Notes: generated by a model not told the origin, from the letters alone. A stretch of 64,000 bases of DNA from Terrilactibacillus laevilacticus (GCF_006517395.1 NZ_VDCY01000002.1:350385-414384); one strand, 5' to 3'. Positions 1-9,324 are shown, counted from the first letter of the stretch. Numbers and translations: made by a program.

Positions 1-939
1 ACTTTCAAATATTTCAGGACCGTCTTCGACATGAATGATCTGAGTAATTAAAGGCTTAATATTGATGTGATTCTTATCGATAAGTTGGCAGGCTTGTTTG
101 AGTTCATTAAATGTATACGCACTGCTGCCTATGATGTTTAATTCTTTATAAATAATAGGATTTACATCTATCGTTAGCTCGTCTTCATACAACGCAACAA
201 CTAACATGGTACCTTTCGCTTTTAATACTTGAAGGGCCGTATTGTAACAAACACCTACGCCTGATGTTTCAATCGCTTTATCGAAAGTTTCCTGCCCTTC
301 TACTTGATTTAATGTTTGATCTGCTCCTAGTTGCGAACAGTATTTCAATCTGTCTTCTGATATATCAACAACAGTGACTGAATGGACTTGAAATACTTGT
401 TTTAGTAGCAATAGGATAAGCATGCCAATCGTTCCTGCTCCAAAAATAACAATATGATCATCTTGATGGATATCCGTTTGCTTTAAAACATGGAGTGCAA
501 CAGCCAATGGTTCGGATAAAGCGAGTTCCTCTAACTGATGACTCTGCTTCACTTTGATTAATTTATTTATTGGAATGGTCAGATACTCTGCGAAACAACC
601 TGGCACCGCTTCTCCAATAAAACTAAGATTCTCACAACATTGAAAGTCGCCTTCTTTACAAGGTAAGCAAGTCATACAGTATACACGTGGATCACCGACA
701 ACAATATCTCCAACTGAAAATTCACTATTTGGCTCAATGTCAGCAATTTGACCAACAAATTCATGACCCATTGTTTCTGGTAAATGTTTTACAAACATCC
801 CTTTTCGATAAATATGCAAATCAGATCCACAAATTCCTGCATACAAGACTTTAATCAAGGCTTCGTTCTTATGCAGAATCGGTTGCTCTATATACTCAAC
901 TTTTATATCGCGAATGCCATAATTACGTAATGCTTTCAT
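1..939 (-). CDS. Zinc-dependent alcohol/polyol dehydrogenase, MDR family (3' end off the window)
   Basis: 313 codons are open from ATG at 939 down to the window edge, so the C-terminus is missing. The protein is a medium-chain dehydrogenase/reductase. Near residue 40 it shows GICGSDLH with the catalytic-zinc Cys, then GHEFVG with the zinc-ligand His-Glu. A structural-zinc loop follows with Cys at 1-4-7-14/15 spacing (CMTCLPCKEGDFQCC). The NAD(P) Rossmann motif is VIFGAGTIG. Such enzymes oxidise sorbitol, butanediol, threonine or similar secondary alcohols; the substrate cannot be read from the sequence. A GAGGTGAAGAG Shine-Dalgarno stretch lies just before the ATG. It is transcribed away from katE's 3' end with a long spacer. 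Confidence 0.85.
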   Translation of the reverse strand, partial: MKALRNYGIRDIKVEYIEQPILHKNEALIKVLYAGICGSDLHIYRKGMFVKHLPETMGHEFVGQIADIEPNSEFSVGDIVVGDPRVYCMTCLPCKEGDFQCCENLSFIGEAVPGCFAEYLTIPINKLIKVKQSHQLEELALSEPLAVALHVLKQTDIHQDDHIVIFGAGTIGMLILLLLKQVFQVHSVTVVDISEDRLKYCSQLGADQTLNQVEGQETFDKAIETSGVGVCYNTALQVLKAKGTMLVVALYEDELTIDVNPIIYKELNIIGSSAYTFNELKQACQLIDKNHINIKPLITQIIHVEDGPEIFES

Positions 940-1355
940 TCTCTTCACCTCTCTTCTATTTGAATTTATCTTTAATTCTTAACTCTGTGAACATAGGTTG
1001 AGCGAAAGATTATAGATAACTGAACATGCTAAGCAAGGAGTAAAAATATAAAAATCAAAAAGGAGGCCATACCAAAAATGGTACAACCCCCTAAAATAAA
1101 CTAATTTGATCACTATGGGTCTTATGTTATTTTGTTGTCTTTTCCCTTCATACTTCACTAGTCTTGCACTAATATACTAATTGAGATTGCTTTTTTATTG
1201 AACCTCTTATGACTAAATTCACGAGATTTTCGATTTAATTTGATAATATTTTATTTTCTAAATATTTTCAATAAAAATGTTAGGTTTTCTTACACATTTT
1301 TTTATCCTACATTAAAGAGTAGTAACCCCCCACTGTAGGTTCACTTAAGAGTGAT
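940..1355. other. Intergenic stretch without a recognised gene
   Basis: This AT-rich spacer separates the alcohol dehydrogenase start from the katE terminator. It contains a short inverted repeat TACCA-AAA-TGGTA near 1069-1081 flanked by G- and C-runs, which could form a small hairpin without a clear T-tract. I see no ORF with a ribosome-binding site and no riboswitch. The dehydrogenase promoter should lie in its left part. Confidence 0.5.
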
Positions 1356-1395
1356 TAAAAAACGTATTCTAAATTATATCTAGAATACGTTTTTT
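1356..1395 (-). terminator. Intrinsic terminator of katE
   Basis: A long perfect stem, AACGTATTCTA paired with TAGAATACGTT, is flanked by A6 and T6. It can act on both strands and lies 7 bases past the katE stop. Confidence 0.9.
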
Positions 1396-1401
1396 GGAAA
1401 T

Positions 1402-3477
1402 TTACATTTGTCTTGTCCAGTGGCGATGTTCTTGAATAGCCTTCAAAAATTCTTCGTTAAATTCACTAATATTGCTATTACTCTTTGTTGTTATCACACC
1501 AGGTTGATTTATCGGTAATCCAATCGTTTCTAATAAGCCAACTGCTTCACCAACTGCTCCAATGGTCTTATAATGTTTAAAAGCTTCATGAATAAAGTCT
1601 TCAACTTCTTTTTGAGCAATCAATTTCTTTACTGACTTTGAAGAGCCAGCGATATAAATGGCGTCAAAAAGAACAGAATCACTTGTTAATAAAGTATAAC
1701 TAACATCCAATTCTTGACCATCTTCATTTCTCAAAACTCCTAGACGACTACTGACGATTTGGGGTATAATTCCTGCCGAATTTAAGGCATCAAGTACTTC
1801 CTTAAGTTCCAGACTATTAAATCCATCTTCCACTAATATTGCGACCTTACTGGACTTTGCTGATTTTATTTTTGATTCTTGGCTTAATGCTGGAGAACTC
1901 ATAGTTACAGTGGATACATTAACCTTTTCAGGCATCTTTGCGCCAATACTTATAGCTAATTTTTGTGCCAACTCAAGGTCGACATGGCTGATTAAATTCA
2001 CGACTTGTTGTTGAACACTCTTGCTTTTTACTTTTCCTACTTCAAATTGGAAAGCAGCGATAATGTGTTCCTTCTCTACGTCCGTCATGCTATTCCAAAA
2101 CATTTTGGCTTGAGAAAAGTAATCGCTAAAACTATCGCTTCGCGCCCGAACTTTTCGTCCTTCTACTTTTTCTTGATAGTGAACATACCCGCCCTCTTCT
2201 GCAGTTGCCCCTTCTGGCGCATTATTTTGGAGTGAATTTTTGTGATATGAAATAGGACTCTTATTGATTGTCATCCTATGGTAGCCATCATTTTGATTAT
2301 TATGAAATGGGCAAACAGGTCGATTAATAGGTATTTCATGGAAGTTAGGGCCGCCTAGACGTATCAATTGTGTATCTGTGTATGAAAATAAGCGCCCTTG
2401 AAGTAATGGATCATTTGAAAAATCGATACCAGGAACAACATTTCCAGGATGAAAAGCCACTTGTTCAGTTTCTGCAAAATAATTATCTGGATTTCGATTG
2501 AGGGTCATTTTACCAATAATTTTAACCGGAATAACTTCTTCTGGCCACAGCTTTGTTGGGTCCAATATATCAAAATCAAAACGAAATTCTTCCTCTTCTT
2601 CTATCATCTGAACACCAAGCTCAAACTCGACTGCTTGTCCCATTTCAATCGCTTCATATAGATCACGACGGTGAAAATCAGGGTCTTTACCTGCTATTTT
2701 TTGAGCTTCATCCCATACGAGAGATCTCACGCCTAATTTTGGTTTCCAATGAAATTTAACAAAACGTGATTTCCCCTCTTTATTCACAAAACGAAACGTA
2801 TGTACTCCAAAACCTTCCATCATTCGATAACTTCTGGGAATAGCCCTATCAGACATGGCCCACATGACCATATGAGCGGATTCTGGATTATTGGCGACAA
2901 AATCCCAAAACGTATCATGTGCCGTCTGAGCTTGTGGTATTTCATTATTTGGTTCAGGCTTAAATGAATGAACAAGGTCTGGAAACTTAATCGCATCTTG
3001 GATAAAGAATACTGGAATATTATTACCAACTAAATCATAATTTCCTTCCTCAGTATAAAATTTCGTCGCAAATCCACGAACATCCCTCACAGTATCCCCA
3101 GATCCTCTGGAACCAGCAACTGTAGAAAAACGGACGAACACAGGTGTTTTCACGGTAGGATCTTGAAGAAATTTCGCTTTTGTAAATTCAACCATTGATT
3201 CATAGACTTGGAAATATCCATGGACACCATATCCGCGAGCGTGTACGACGCGTTCTGGAATCCTTTCATGATCAAAATGCATAATTTTTTCTCTTAGATA
3301 AAAATCTTCTAATAACGATGGACCTCGTTTTCCTGCCTTTAGCGAATTTTCATCATCAGATACTTTAAGACCTTGATTCGTCGTCATTTTTTGACCATTA
3401 TTGTCTACGGTAAAAGAATCTAATTGTTTCTTCTTGCTTGTTTCTTCAACTGGTTTACTTTCTTGTTCTTTGCTCAT
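1402..3477 (-). CDS. katE: Large-subunit (clade 2) heme catalase
   Basis: It dismutates hydrogen peroxide to water and oxygen in the cytosol. The 691-aa protein has the size of HPII-type large catalases. The catalytic His lies in VHARGYGVHG and the distal region is RFSTVAGSRGSGDTVRD. The proximal heme-Tyr segment is RLFSYTDTQ. After about residue 550 comes a C-terminal PfpI/DJ-1-like flavodoxin domain (KVAILVEDGFNSLEL), typical of this clade. ATG at 3477 is chosen because AAAGGAGG precedes it; the open frame runs further upstream but has no better site. A sigma-B-type promoter and a short dispersed repeat lie in the leader. In Bacillus subtilis KatE is a general-stress catalase, which fits the promoter seen here. 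Confidence 0.95.
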   Translation of the reverse strand: MSKEQESKPVEETSKKKQLDSFTVDNNGQKMTTNQGLKVSDDENSLKAGKRGPSLLEDFYLREKIMHFDHERIPERVVHARGYGVHGYFQVYESMVEFTKAKFLQDPTVKTPVFVRFSTVAGSRGSGDTVRDVRGFATKFYTEEGNYDLVGNNIPVFFIQDAIKFPDLVHSFKPEPNNEIPQAQTAHDTFWDFVANNPESAHMVMWAMSDRAIPRSYRMMEGFGVHTFRFVNKEGKSRFVKFHWKPKLGVRSLVWDEAQKIAGKDPDFHRRDLYEAIEMGQAVEFELGVQMIEEEEEFRFDFDILDPTKLWPEEVIPVKIIGKMTLNRNPDNYFAETEQVAFHPGNVVPGIDFSNDPLLQGRLFSYTDTQLIRLGGPNFHEIPINRPVCPFHNNQNDGYHRMTINKSPISYHKNSLQNNAPEGATAEEGGYVHYQEKVEGRKVRARSDSFSDYFSQAKMFWNSMTDVEKEHIIAAFQFEVGKVKSKSVQQQVVNLISHVDLELAQKLAISIGAKMPEKVNVSTVTMSSPALSQESKIKSAKSSKVAILVEDGFNSLELKEVLDALNSAGIIPQIVSSRLGVLRNEDGQELDVSYTLLTSDSVLFDAIYIAGSSKSVKKLIAQKEVEDFIHEAFKHYKTIGAVGEAVGLLETIGLPINQPGVITTKSNSNISEFNEEFLKAIQEHRHWTRQM

Positions 3478-3532
3478 CTTGTTTCCTCCTTTTCGCCTTT
3501 GTTCCAAGCAATCGTAGAAATCCGTCATTAAA

Positions 3533-3583
3533 CCCGCCTTAACGGGCAGCAAGACTCCACTGATGGAAGTTTCACTTTATCTT
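3533..3583 (-). repeat. Dispersed repeat family 3, copy 1 (katE leader)
   Basis: On the minus strand it reads AGATAAAGTGAAACTTCCAT followed by CAGTGG and CTGCCCGTTAAGGCGGG, ending in a CCCG/CGGG hairpin. Nearly the same sequence recurs at 5678-5728, and a diverged copy at 59455-59500. Here it lies in the transcribed leader between the sigma-B-type promoter and the katE ribosome-binding site. Confidence 0.75.
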
Positions 3584-3595
3584 ATATTTTCTCCC

Positions 3596-3621
3596 TTACC
3601 CTTCATCTTTTTATCTAAAAC
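3596..3621 (-). promoter_or_regulatory. Sigma-B-type promoter of katE
   Basis: On the minus strand GTTTTA, 14 bases, then GGGTAA. This is close to the sigma-B consensus GTTTAA-N12-15-GGGTAT. It sits 119 bases upstream of the katE start and downstream of the terminator that follows the aldo/keto reductase, so katE has its own stress promoter. Confidence 0.7.
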
Positions 3622-3623
3622 AT

Positions 3624-3653
3624 GAGACTCTACCTTATTTATAGTAGAGTCTC
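3624..3653 (-). terminator. Terminator after aldo/keto reductase
   Basis: A perfect 10-bp stem, GAGACTCTAC/GTAGAGTCTC, with a 10-base AT-rich loop lies directly past the stop at 3660. The following TTTT (minus strand) supports termination and also lies at the katE promoter's -35. Confidence 0.8.
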
Positions 3654-3659
3654 TTTCGA

Positions 3660-4667
3660 TCAAACATTGACTTGTTCTTTGGTTGGAGGAGCCATAAAGG
3701 TTGGTCTTCCAATCGGTTCTTCAATATATTTATTTAAAATTTTATCAATATCTTCCATATCTTCTTCCGTAAGAATCCAATCATCAATTTGATTTGGAGT
3801 CTCAAGTTGATCCGGATGACGCACACCTCTTAAAGCGATGCCCGTTACTGATTTATCAAGTACCCAGCGAACAGCCAAATCGATCACAGGACGATTAAAA
3901 CGTTCTTTGGCAAATGTTTTTAATTCGTCAACTGTAGCTAAATATTGACTAAAATGAGGTTCTTGAAATTTAGGATCTTGCTCTTTTCTCATATCACCCT
4001 GATTAAACTTTCTACTCTTTGTCATTTTACCGGATAACAAACCGCGACAAATACTGCTATATAGAAAAGGTGTGATGTTATTTTGAATGCAATAAGGAAT
4101 AATTTGTTTTTCTGCATCTCGCTCAAACATGTTATATGGTGGTTCAGCTACATGAAGAGGGGCGACTTTTTTAAATTGCTCCATTTGCTCGACACTAAAA
4201 TTACTGACGCCTATCGCTCTAATTTTACCGGCATCATATAACTCTTTCATTGCTTCAGCCGTTTCCTCAATCGGAACTAATGGATCAGGCCAGTGTACAA
4301 TGTAAACATCAAGATAGTCGGTCCCTAGACGAGTTAGCGTGTCATTAATTTCAGATGTTATTCTTTCTTTTGAGCCATCTCGAAAGATCGGTCCTTTTTT
4401 CCAGTTTAGTCCTGGTTTTCCTGCGATTAATACTTTATCTCTGTTCCCCGTCTCTTTCAGCGCTTTTCCGATTAATTCTTCAGAATGTCCTTTTCCGTAG
4501 TCAGCCGCTGTATCGATGAGATTAATGCCTTGACCGAGTGCTGCATGGATGGTCCTTATGGAATCATAATCATCAGAACCACCCCAGGAGGAACCACCGA
4601 TCGGCCAACCTCCGAAACCTATGCGAGAAGCTTTCATATCCGTGTCAGAAATATTAATGTATTCCAT
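3660..4667 (-). CDS. Aldo/keto reductase
   Basis: An NADPH-dependent aldo/keto reductase of 335 aa, the usual length for the YhdN/YccK-like group. The catalytic tetrad can be placed: Asp and Tyr in LIDTAADYGKGHSEELIG (residues about 50-67), Lys in VLIAGKPG, and His in YIVHWPDP. The C-terminal NADPH-binding segment with ALRGVRHPDQL is present. ATG at 4667 is preceded by AGGAGTG. The physiological carbonyl substrate is not evident. It lies upstream of katE on the same strand but is separated by a terminator. Both could belong to a stress response, which is only an inference from proximity. Confidence 0.9.
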   Translation of the reverse strand: MEYINISDTDMKASRIGFGGWPIGGSSWGGSDDYDSIRTIHAALGQGINLIDTAADYGKGHSEELIGKALKETGNRDKVLIAGKPGLNWKKGPIFRDGSKERITSEINDTLTRLGTDYLDVYIVHWPDPLVPIEETAEAMKELYDAGKIRAIGVSNFSVEQMEQFKKVAPLHVAEPPYNMFERDAEKQIIPYCIQNNITPFLYSSICRGLLSGKMTKSRKFNQGDMRKEQDPKFQEPHFSQYLATVDELKTFAKERFNRPVIDLAVRWVLDKSVTGIALRGVRHPDQLETPNQIDDWILTEEDMEDIDKILNKYIEEPIGRPTFMAPPTKEQVNV

Positions 4668-4996
4668 TCATTTACACTCCTATCTTTTTATATTTCTGAT
4701 TTACGAGGTCTACGGTATTCTATTGTCTTTAATACACTACCACGTGTGTTGTTGAATGAAACACATATTGGTATTTGTATCCTTTTAAAAAAGAGTGAAA
4801 GTTAACTTTACTGAAGAAGAGATGGAGGATGGAAGGCACGTTGGTTAATCTCTAGGTTAGATGATGGACCCATTTGACGAAATAAGTTATAAAAAGAACC
4901 CTTATGCCGGATTCCAAAACAGAATCCAAACAAAGGATTTTTTCTCACTTATCTTCAGCGTTTGTTATCTTTATATTTAAAATTGGTATCGAGGTA
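4668..4996. other. Intergenic stretch, promoter side of the aldo/keto reductase
   Basis: No gene is supported. A weak hairpin AATCC-AAACAAA-GGATT followed by T6 near 4925-4946 could be a poor plus-strand terminator. No family promoter motif was clear. Confidence 0.4.
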
Positions 4997-5476
4997 TTAA
5001 ACTGCACGATCCTTTTCTTCAATCATCCGTCTACATATTTCATAACATTCATCAATATGAGCATTCCCAAGGTATTTCATAGCTGCAAAGCTGATACTTG
5101 CTGAAATAGCTTGTCCAGCTATGGGTACATATTTCGTCACCTGTTTAACCGCGACACGCTTCCCAATTTTCTTTAATAACATGCTAACGGTTTTCTTTGT
5201 AATTAACTTGCCTGCTAACTGACTTCCTGCAGAAGTGATGATCACCATGATTTGCGCCTTAACCGATGCATCTAATTTACCTATTTGTTCAGGAGATAAG
5301 CCAAATTTACGATTAATTTTATTCAATAAATTCATCATAAGCGCCATATCCGCTCCAACATCCACAGCAGGCAAGGGCACCACAGCCGCAACAGCTGAAA
5401 TAGACGCACGTTTATTAACTATTTTTGTACACTCATTTTTTATTTCTTCTAGTTCCTTGATCGTTCGTGGTAACAT
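4997..5476 (-). CDS. DUF697-like small membrane-associated protein
   Basis: A 159-aa protein with an N-terminal charged helix, a hydrophobic Ala/Val/Pro-rich segment (AVAAVVPLPAVDVGAD, about residues 28-45) and a second hydrophobic stretch (VPIAGQAISASISFAAMKYL, about 118-137). The pattern of two apolar hairpins around a Lys-rich middle resembles DUF697/YcjF-type proteins, whose function is unknown. ATG at 5476 follows AAGGTGGAAGG. A sigma-B-like promoter lies 56-81 bases upstream, suggesting general-stress expression as for katE. No other partner gene is apparent. Confidence 0.7.
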   Translation of the reverse strand: MLPRTIKELEEIKNECTKIVNKRASISAVAAVVPLPAVDVGADMALMMNLLNKINRKFGLSPEQIGKLDASVKAQIMVIITSAGSQLAGKLITKKTVSMLLKKIGKRVAVKQVTKYVPIAGQAISASISFAAMKYLGNAHIDECYEICRRMIEEKDRAV

Positions 5477-5531
5477 AACCTTCCACCTTTTGAAGTTGAA
5501 GTTTATCCTTCTTTAACTATCCTTTCGTTTA

Positions 5532-5557
5532 TATTCCTTATCCTTTATTTTTTAAAC
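5532..5557 (-). promoter_or_regulatory. Sigma-B-like promoter of the DUF697-like gene
   Basis: On the minus strand GTTTAA, 14 bases, then GGAATA. The -35 is a perfect match to sigma-B and the -10 an acceptable variant of GGGTAT. It lies 56 bases upstream of the start at 5476. Confidence 0.55.
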
Positions 5558-5624
5558 CCTATTTATTCTTGTCTTGTCTAATTTCTATTGAGATCTTTTT
5601 CAACTCGTAACTTTCATTTTCAAT

Positions 5625-5664
5625 AAAAAAAAACATATCCAAAATGTTTCTTAGATATGTTTTC
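5625..5664 (-). terminator. Terminator of rlmN
   Basis: A 10-bp stem AAAACATATC/GATATGTTTT is followed on the minus strand by a long T-tract. It lies 58 bases past the rlmN stop. Confidence 0.85.
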
Positions 5665-5677
5665 ACCTCTATTTATC

Positions 5678-5728
5678 CCACCTTAACGGGCAGTAAAGAC
5701 CCCCCTGATGGAAGTTTCACTTTATCTT
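5678..5728 (-). repeat. Dispersed repeat family 3, copy 2 (rlmN stop)
   Basis: Minus-strand AGATAAAGTGAAACTTCCAT, CAGGGGGG, then CTGCCCGTTAAGG. It is almost identical to the copy at 3533-3583. The TAA inside its first bases (AGATAA) is the rlmN stop codon, so the repeat begins within the gene's last codons. Confidence 0.75.
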
Positions 5729-6789
5729 GCTTTTTCTTTTTTTATTTGTTTACTTCTCAATTGACCGCATGCGGCATCAATATCTGTACCATGTTCTTTA
5801 CGTACCACGCAGTTAATGCCTTTCTTCTGAAGTGTTTCATAGAATGTTTGAATGGCTTCTGGTGTACTTCGTTGATATTGGTCATGCTCAAATACAGGGT
5901 TATAAGGAATTAAATTTACATAGGCAAGATGCCGTTTGTTCGCCAGTAGTTTGGCAAGCTGCAAGGCTTCTTCTTTATGATCATTGACATCTTTTAATAA
6001 AATATATTCAAATGTAATTCGACGATTTGTTTTCTGTAAATAATAATCGATCGCTTGCATCAATTTGGCCAATGGAAAGGCCTTATTGATTTTCATTATC
6101 CGTGTGCGAAGTTCATCATTTGGTGCATGTAAGGAAATGGCTAGATTCACTTGTAAATTGAGATCCGCAAACTCATATATTTTATGAGCAAGTCCACTTG
6201 TTGACACGGTGATATGTCTCGCTCCAATAGCTAGCCCTTGCTGAGAATTAATGATGTTCAAGAAATCAACGAGATGATCAAAATTATCAAATGGCTCGCC
6301 AATTCCCATGACGACCACATGACTTACCCGCTCTTCTTTTCCTTCTTGATCAAAATGATATTGGACATTCATAATTTGTTCGACAATTTCACCGCTTGTT
6401 AGATCACGGTTCTTTTTCAATAATCCGCTTGCACAAAAGGTACAGCCGATATTACATCCTACTTGCGTCGTTACACAAACAGATAAGCCATATTTTTGTC
6501 TCATCAGCACCGTTTCAATTAAATTACCATCCTGCAATTGGAATAGAAACTTGATTGTACCGTCGGCTGATTCCTGTTTGATTTGTTGCTTCAATGTATG
6601 CAATACAAAGTGATCTTCCAAAAGTTGAATACACGCTTTGTTAACATTATTCATATCTGAGAAGGCTGTCACTCGTTTAACGTAGATCCAGTCCCATATT
6701 TGCTTTGCCCGAAACGCTTTCTGTCCATGTTCGACTAGCCAATTGGTTAATTTATCAAACGTTAATCCGTAAATGGATTCTTTATTCAT
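5722..6789 (-). CDS. rlmN: 23S rRNA/tRNA adenine-C2 methyltransferase, RlmN-type radical SAM
   Basis: It methylates A2503 of 23S rRNA (and A37 of some tRNAs) at C2 using a radical-SAM mechanism. In the 355-aa protein the iron-sulfur cluster motif C-x3-C-x2-C reads [12 protein letters not shown] (about residues 115-126). The SAM-binding segment [12 protein letters not shown] is present and the C-terminal active-site Cys lies in [11 protein letters not shown]. The segment after the cluster ([14 protein letters not shown]) departs from the TLGGLKRNLEAGEI usual in Bacillus RlmN, and the gene is not in the common prpC/prkC/rsgA neighbourhood. It may therefore be a second RlmN paralogue. A Cfr-type resistance enzyme is less likely because the MGIGEPFDN region is RlmN-like. 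ATG at 6789 follows GAGG. Confidence 0.88.
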   Translation of the reverse strand: MNKESIYGLTFDKLTNWLVEHGQKAFRAKQIWDWIYVKRVTAFSDMNNVNKACIQLLEDHFVLHTLKQQIKQESADGTIKFLFQLQDGNLIETVLMRQKYGLSVCVTTQVGCNIGCTFCASGLLKKNRDLTSGEIVEQIMNVQYHFDQEGKEERVSHVVVMGIGEPFDNFDHLVDFLNIINSQQGLAIGARHITVSTSGLAHKIYEFADLNLQVNLAISLHAPNDELRTRIMKINKAFPLAKLMQAIDYYLQKTNRRITFEYILLKDVNDHKEEALQLAKLLANKRHLAYVNLIPYNPVFEHDQYQRSTPEAIQTFYETLQKKGINCVVRKEHGTDIDAACGQLRSKQIKKEKAR

Positions 6790-6898
6790 TCAGTAACCTC
6801 ATTTCATTTAGTGCATTAATTCTATACTACTCAAAATAAAGCATGGTCGCAACATATACGGACAATAACCCACAATTAACCACATATATTAGAAGAAT

Positions 6899-7951
6899 CT
6901 ATTCCTTTTGTCGCCTAAGCCTGATCTTCTTCGCTGGCCTTTTATAGTTTACACCAAGAACATCTATAAGGAAGACAAAGACTGGAATACCTACAATCAA
7001 TCCCCATATACCAAAGAAATGTTCTGAGAAAATGAGAATGACAAACGTATAAAAGACTGGTAAATCTGTCTTTGAAGACATCAGTTTCGGATTCAATATA
7101 TAAGCTTCAAGAGCATGTACAATGAGGATCGTTAATACCATGTAAACAACATCTTTAAATCCGCCTATAGTATAACCAATAATGCATAGAGGTATTAACG
7201 AGATCACAACACCAGCAACAGGTATTAAACTAAGGACAAATACCATAATTATTAAACTAAATAATTGCGGGAAATGCAAAAACCATAGTACGATAGCTGT
7301 CACAGCCGTATTGACAATGGCAATAAGAAACTGCGCTTCAAGCACTTTCCCAAACGTCCCAACAAAACGCGAGCCAAAGAAAGCAAGTTCATCATACAGA
7401 AATCCAATCTTACTATCCTTAAATCCTCTTGAAAACTGTATGAGCCTTTCTTTTTCCAGGGAAAAGAATAAACTTAATAATAGGGCAAGGAAGAAACTAA
7501 TAACAAGTGAGCCAAACTGCGAAAAAGAAGATAGAATAATTTTAAGGCTCGATTTCAAATAAGCATCAACATGGTATTCTTGAAGTTTGTCAACAGCCAA
7601 GTTGACCAAATTTAAAATGCCAGAATGACTGGTGTGTTTAAAATAATCCACCGTCTGATTATATAATTGTAACGTTTGCTTGGTAATAATCGGTAAATAA
7701 ATGGTAACAGCAATGTAAATACCTAAAACTATTAATAAATATAAGATCACAACCACTAGTTTTCTTGGTATATTGATTGTACGATGAACGACCGTTTCCA
7801 ATCTGTCAATTAAGAATGTGAAAATAAACGTTAGTAAAATTAAATCAATTAAACTCCTTAATAGAAACAATATGAAAATGAGTAAAGCAAAAATAAGCAA
7901 CCGCCTTATGCCACTTTGATGTTTCTGTATATACTTAACTAACACATCCAT
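6899..7951 (-). CDS. AI-2E family transporter (UPF0118)
   Basis: A 350-aa integral membrane protein. It has two N-terminal hydrophobic helices (LLIFALLIFILFLLRSLIDL and the following segment), a soluble stretch at about 90-150 and four or five C-terminal helices. The C-terminal signature region has LSLIPVAGVVISLIPLCIIG and LNPKLMSSKTDLPVF, typical of the AI-2E/UPF0118 family. Members export small molecules or act as Na+/H+ antiporters; the name AI-2 exporter holds only for a few. ATG at 7951 follows GGAGATTAAG. It is upstream of rlmN on the same strand with a 109-base gap, so the two may be co-transcribed. Confidence 0.85.
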   Translation of the reverse strand: MDVLVKYIQKHQSGIRRLLIFALLIFILFLLRSLIDLILLTFIFTFLIDRLETVVHRTINIPRKLVVVILYLLIVLGIYIAVTIYLPIITKQTLQLYNQTVDYFKHTSHSGILNLVNLAVDKLQEYHVDAYLKSSLKIILSSFSQFGSLVISFFLALLLSLFFSLEKERLIQFSRGFKDSKIGFLYDELAFFGSRFVGTFGKVLEAQFLIAIVNTAVTAIVLWFLHFPQLFSLIIMVFVLSLIPVAGVVISLIPLCIIGYTIGGFKDVVYMVLTILIVHALEAYILNPKLMSSKTDLPVFYTFVILIFSEHFFGIWGLIVGIPVFVFLIDVLGVNYKRPAKKIRLRRQKE

Positions 7952-8131
7952 AAAATCTTAATCTCCGTTTCTATTTTGGCATATTTACTAGATCAAAAGA
8001 CTTACTATGTATTCAAATAGGACTTATTAAAAAATCATATGTGAATCTTTAAAACCTCTATGTAATTTTATTATTTCCTAATATAATAATTTTAACATAA
8101 TTTTCTCTATTCATTTAGAAAATTATTATTA

Positions 8132-8256
8132 GTGCGTGTTCAAAAAGGTGACAAATTAGAAGCAAGAAGATCAAGGCGGCGCTGTTTTGAGGACCGGAAA
8201 AACGAGCGGGCGTCGAGATACGTAGCTTATCATTTGGTGACTTTTTGAACAACCTC
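8132..8256. mobile_element. MITE-like element copy A (125 bp)
   Basis: It begins GTGCGTGTTCAAAAAGG and ends CTTTTTGAACAACCTC. The ends form an imperfect inverted repeat of about 25 bp. It is flanked by a perfect 5-bp duplication TATTA (8127-8131 and 8257-8261). This is the short form with the core GAAGCAAGAAGATCAAGG and one GAGGACCGG box. It carries no ORF of its own. Confidence 0.9.
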
Positions 8257-8332
8257 TATTAGGATGATTTAGTTTTACGGAGTAACATATTATAATTAGT
8301 TTAATCCATTTTCCATGATCGAGGTACGATTT

Positions 8333-8360
8333 GAAACAGGTGGGATTTACCACCTGTTTC
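8333..8360 (-). terminator. Terminator overlapping the SorC-type regulator stop
   Basis: The stem GAAACAGGTGG/CCACCTGTTTC overlaps the TGA stop of the regulator gene. The minus-strand tail is only weakly T-rich, so efficiency is uncertain. Confidence 0.65.
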
Positions 8361-9324
8361 ATTTATCCTCTGTTTGATTAAGAATTTCCCTTGCCGTTTC
8401 TTCGGTCGTCACAAGTGTATTCATATATCGACCATTTAATGCACCAATGATGCCGGATACCTTTTCAGGTGATTCGGCTACACCAATCGAATAGCGCACC
8501 TTTTTGATTTGATTAAGATCCATAGCAATCGTTCGATCTGAGATACTTGTTTGAATCCTTTTCCCATTTATATCAAAAAATTGTGAACAAATATCTCCCG
8601 TGACATGACTTTTCTTTAATTTTCTGGTTGTTTCTCTTCCGTAAAAATTAAGCCATGTTGAAGTCTCTGATATTTCTAATGAACCAATACCAAATACGGC
8701 AATTGAAATATTTTTCCATACGTCAGCAAACATTTTAAAATAGTTGGATTCCATAATGGCATCGCGTATCTCCTTTTGTTCCATAACGGCAGGCACATCA
8801 ATCATCAGTGATTTTCCATTTAGTTTTAAAGATGCTTGATAACAGATCGTATTCACGTGATACTGAGTATCTAACTTTCCTGCAGGACCTCCAATCAATG
8901 GAACACAAAGAATATTTTGTTTCTTATCCTGTAGTCTTAGTGCTTCAACAACAGCTGCCAAACTACTTCCCCATGAGAAACCAATCATATCATCTTCTCT
9001 ATTAATTCGTTCTAACAGGCTCGCACATGCCTGTCCAATCGCATTCAAACGTAAATGTTTAGGTTGGTCGGAATCAATTGGTACAACAATTGCTTCCTTC
9101 AGGTCGAAACGCTTTTTTAGCTCATTCTCAATTGCCTCATTATTCCCTGCATCATAATTGATTATAATTTTGACAATGCCTTCTTCACGACTTTTTTTTA
9201 ACATTCGGCTAATGGTCGTACGGTAAATTCCGAGCTCCTTAGATATTTGGCTTTGCGTCATGTCCTGTTCATAATACATGTGGGCAATTTTTATTAATAG
9301 CTTCTTTTCATTCGAATTTGTCAT
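8359..9324 (-). CDS. SorC-family sugar-responsive transcriptional regulator
   Basis: A 321-aa regulator. An N-terminal helix-turn-helix (residues about 17-45, MTQSQISKELGIYRTTISRM) is followed by a SorC/DeoR-type effector domain related to sugar-phosphate isomerases (CVPLIGGPAG, GFSWGSSLAAVVEAL). These proteins bind a sugar phosphate and control an adjacent catabolic operon. Here the gene diverges from rpiA-Gfo/Idh/MocA, the probable target, with a palindrome in the target leader as likely operator. The start at 9324 has only a distant GAGG. The effector is probably a pentose- or hexose-phosphate, by context alone. Confidence 0.88.
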   Translation of the reverse strand: MTNSNEKKLLIKIAHMYYEQDMTQSQISKELGIYRTTISRMLKKSREEGIVKIIINYDAGNNEAIENELKKRFDLKEAIVVPIDSDQPKHLRLNAIGQACASLLERINREDDMIGFSWGSSLAAVVEALRLQDKKQNILCVPLIGGPAGKLDTQYHVNTICYQASLKLNGKSLMIDVPAVMEQKEIRDAIMESNYFKMFADVWKNISIAVFGIGSLEISETSTWLNFYGRETTRKLKKSHVTGDICSQFFDINGKRIQTSISDRTIAMDLNQIKKVRYSIGVAESPEKVSGIIGALNGRYMNTLVTTEETAREILNQTEDK

